Source: JAAZAI01 sp050942875
GTDB lineage: Bacteria; Verrucomicrobiota; Kiritimatiellia; RFP12; UBA3636
DNA: 6,703 nt
NCBI GenBank assembly: GCA_050942875.1
Contig: JBMNOD010000120.1
Span: 1-6,703 of the forward strand
Reading direction: 5' to 3'
The translations under genes and the position numbers were made by a program. Under the pieces are notes generated by a model. The model ran no database searches. It saw only the letters and a list, made by a program, of their open reading frames with translations, and was not told where the DNA came from. Positions 5,989-6,703 of the stretch are shown here, piece by piece; position 1 is the first letter of the stretch; every line of letters starts with the position of its first letter.

Positions 5989-6087
5989 GCTGCGCACGGG
6001 TGCGTGTTGTGTTCACGCCGCGTCTCTCCATGCGCCTCTGGTTCCGTGGCCCTGTGTTGAAAATCCAATTCGGTGAAGCCACTTGAG

Positions 6088-6703
6088 CTAGATTTCGAAT
6101 TTCAACTCAACTTGAACGCCGTTTGCATTTCCGCGGACGGCGGCTGCTTCGGCGACGGCGTAGCCGGGGAGCCAGAGCACGGTGCCGTCTTGAAGGGCGA
6201 GAATGGGCACGTGGGCGCGCTGGGCACGCGGCACTTTGTGGTTCGTCAGGATGTCGGAAATCTTCAGGGTGATGCCGCTGCCGGCGGGCGAAATGCGGTC
6301 GCCGGGTTGTGGCGGTCGCAGGACGACGGTCTGCCCGGCCAGTGCGGCGTTGATCGTGCAGCGTTTCGGGAATGCGCTGGGCGAGAGGTTCCGTGGTTCG
6401 CGAATGAGCGGCCCGGGCGTAAAGCGGATGTGAAATGCGGGGGCGTCTGGCTCGAGGCGAAAAGGGCCGAACACGGCAGATTCCGCCGGGATCGTCAGCG
6501 ATGTGCTGAAGCTCTCGTGTGCGTTCCCAGCCGATGCGCCCTTCGTCAAGCACAGGGCGAGCGGGGCGGTGCGCCGGGACGGCGCGGCTCCTTTTTCGCC
6601 TAACGGGGCACGGACATTCCTGTCCGTGTCAGCACACACGGGTTGGAAAACCCGTGCCCCTGTTTTTTCCAAGGACGGCGCGGCTCCTTTTTCGCCTAAC
6701 GGG
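6088..6703 (-). CDS. tilS: tRNA(Ile)-lysidine synthase, C-terminal part (runs off the window)
   Basis: TilS attaches lysidine to the wobble cytidine of the CAU-anticodon tRNA-Ile so that it reads AUA codons. Only the C-terminal part is visible; the ATP-binding N-terminal domain with its SGGxDS motif would lie beyond 6703. The TilS C-domain signature is clear: VLRPPQPGDRISPAGSG, then LKISDILTNHKVPRAQRAHV, then TVLWLPGYAVAE near the end, finishing with QVELKFEI before a TAG stop. The preceding beta-rich stretch FSTSLTIPAE fits the usual linker before this domain. Upstream of about 6560 the frame stays open to the window edge but reads through repeat DNA (31-bp direct repeats, two hairpins), which is not normal TilS sequence. 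Either the repeats sit in frame in the linker, or the gene is split and this is a remnant. A TTG at 6670-6672 could serve as a start but has no support as such. Convergent with the pseudopilin gene. Confidence 0.85.
   Translation of the reverse strand, partial: PLGEKGAAPSLEKTGARVFQPVCADTDRNVRAPLGEKGAAPSRRTAPLALCLTKGASAGNAHESFSTSLTIPAESAVFGPFRLEPDAPAFHIRFTPGPLIREPRNLSPSAFPKRCTINAALAGQTVVLRPPQPGDRISPAGSGITLKISDILTNHKVPRAQRAHVPILALQDGTVLWLPGYAVAEAAAVRGNANGVQVELKFEI
6537..6559. repeat. Imperfect palindrome of the RQAQGER-type dispersed repeat
   Basis: CGCCCT (6537-6542) and AGGGCG (6554-6559) form a 6-bp stem around TCGTCAAGCAC. On the plus strand the segment translates as LRQAQGER, recalling a widespread extragenic palindrome (CCTTCGACAAGCTCAGGGCG-like) seen in many bacterial genomes. 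That resemblance is from memory. Here it lies inside the tilS reading frame. Confidence 0.5.
6577..6607. repeat. 31-bp direct repeat, copy 1
   Basis: This 31-bp stretch, starting GGACGGCGCGGCTCC and ending in TAACGGG, is repeated identically at 6673-6703. The offset is 96 bp, exactly 32 codons, so both copies are read in the same tilS frame as PLGEKGAAPS. Confidence 0.9.
6605..6660. repeat. 56-bp double-hairpin repeat element with 9-bp terminal inverted repeats
   Basis: The ends GGGGCACGG (6605-6613) and CCGTGCCCC (6652-6660) are exact inverted repeats. Inside are two perfect 8-bp hairpins with 4-nt loops: CACGGACA-TTCC-TGTCCGTG (6609-6628) and CACGGGTT-GGAA-AACCCGTG (6637-6656). The design is that of REP/BIME-like or small MITE-like elements. 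It lies between the two 31-bp direct repeats. Confidence 0.8.
6673..6703. repeat. 31-bp direct repeat, copy 2 (reaches window edge)
   Basis: Identical to 6577-6607 over all 31 bases visible; the match may continue outside the window. The base before each copy differs (G at 6576, A at 6672), so the left boundary is real. Confidence 0.9.

Noticed and set aside
5843..6082. Minus-strand open frame of 79 codons between pseudopilin and tilS
   Set aside because: Its translation is mostly the 9-bp repeats read as protein (TDETDATD, VHHVHC), so it is not a supported gene.
6670..6672. TTG start codon for a stand-alone TilS C-domain protein
   Set aside because: The frame remains open to the window edge and the TTG lies in repeat DNA without a convincing Shine-Dalgarno, so I annotate the gene as running off the window.
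6577..6703. CRISPR array
   Set aside because: There are only two visible repeat copies, the 65-bp interval consists of internal hairpins and is not a unique spacer, and no cas genes are present.

Overview
The window looks like a chromosomal segment of a Gram-negative, GC-rich bacterium. The best lineage pointers are the pseudopilin at 5027-5821, which has a prepilin-type N-terminus and a variant of the H-X9-DG C-terminal motif, and the short-unit repeats between genes. Both recall the PVC group (Kiritimatiellota, Lentisphaerota, Verrucomicrobiota, Planctomycetota) or similarly pseudopilin-rich uncultured lineages. This placement is an inference from family knowledge and no rRNA or other marker is present.

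Layout. Positions 1-123 hold no convincing gene. From 4754 down to 124 six genes lie head-to-tail on the minus strand: a cyclophilin-type peptidyl-prolyl isomerase with a lipoprotein signal, a ComEB-type dCMP deaminase, a small protein with two membrane segments and Arg/His-rich tails, a GspL-like protein, a GspM-like protein, and an M42 metallopeptidase. The last four are tightly packed (3-bp gap, then two 4-bp ATGA overlaps), so they are probably one translationally coupled unit. The 272-bp region 4755-5026 separates this run from the plus-strand pseudopilin. It holds two plausible divergent promoters, an 8-bp tandem repeat and a 9-bp inverted repeat. The 266-bp region 5822-6087 holds no supported gene but has two short tracts of degenerate 9-bp tandem units. 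From 6088 to the right edge runs the 3' part of a minus-strand tilS (tRNA-Ile lysidine synthase). Its C-terminal domain is intact, but the frame just upstream consists of dispersed-repeat-type DNA (double hairpin, 31-bp direct repeats 96 bp apart).

How the genes fit together. GspL, GspM and a pseudopilin all belong to the type II secretion / type IV pilus machinery. The L/M-like pair could form an inner-membrane assembly platform, and the divergent pseudopilin could be a substrate or client. No ATPase, GspF or secretin gene is visible, so a complete system cannot be claimed. dCMP deaminase, cyclophilin, M42 peptidase and TilS are housekeeping functions.

I do not see a convincing undescribed multi-gene system. 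The most interesting signals are the repeat-derived open frame fused to the TilS C-terminal domain, the possible dual start of the cyclophilin, the duplicated Arg/His tails of the two-TM protein, and the non-canonical prepilin cleavage residue.
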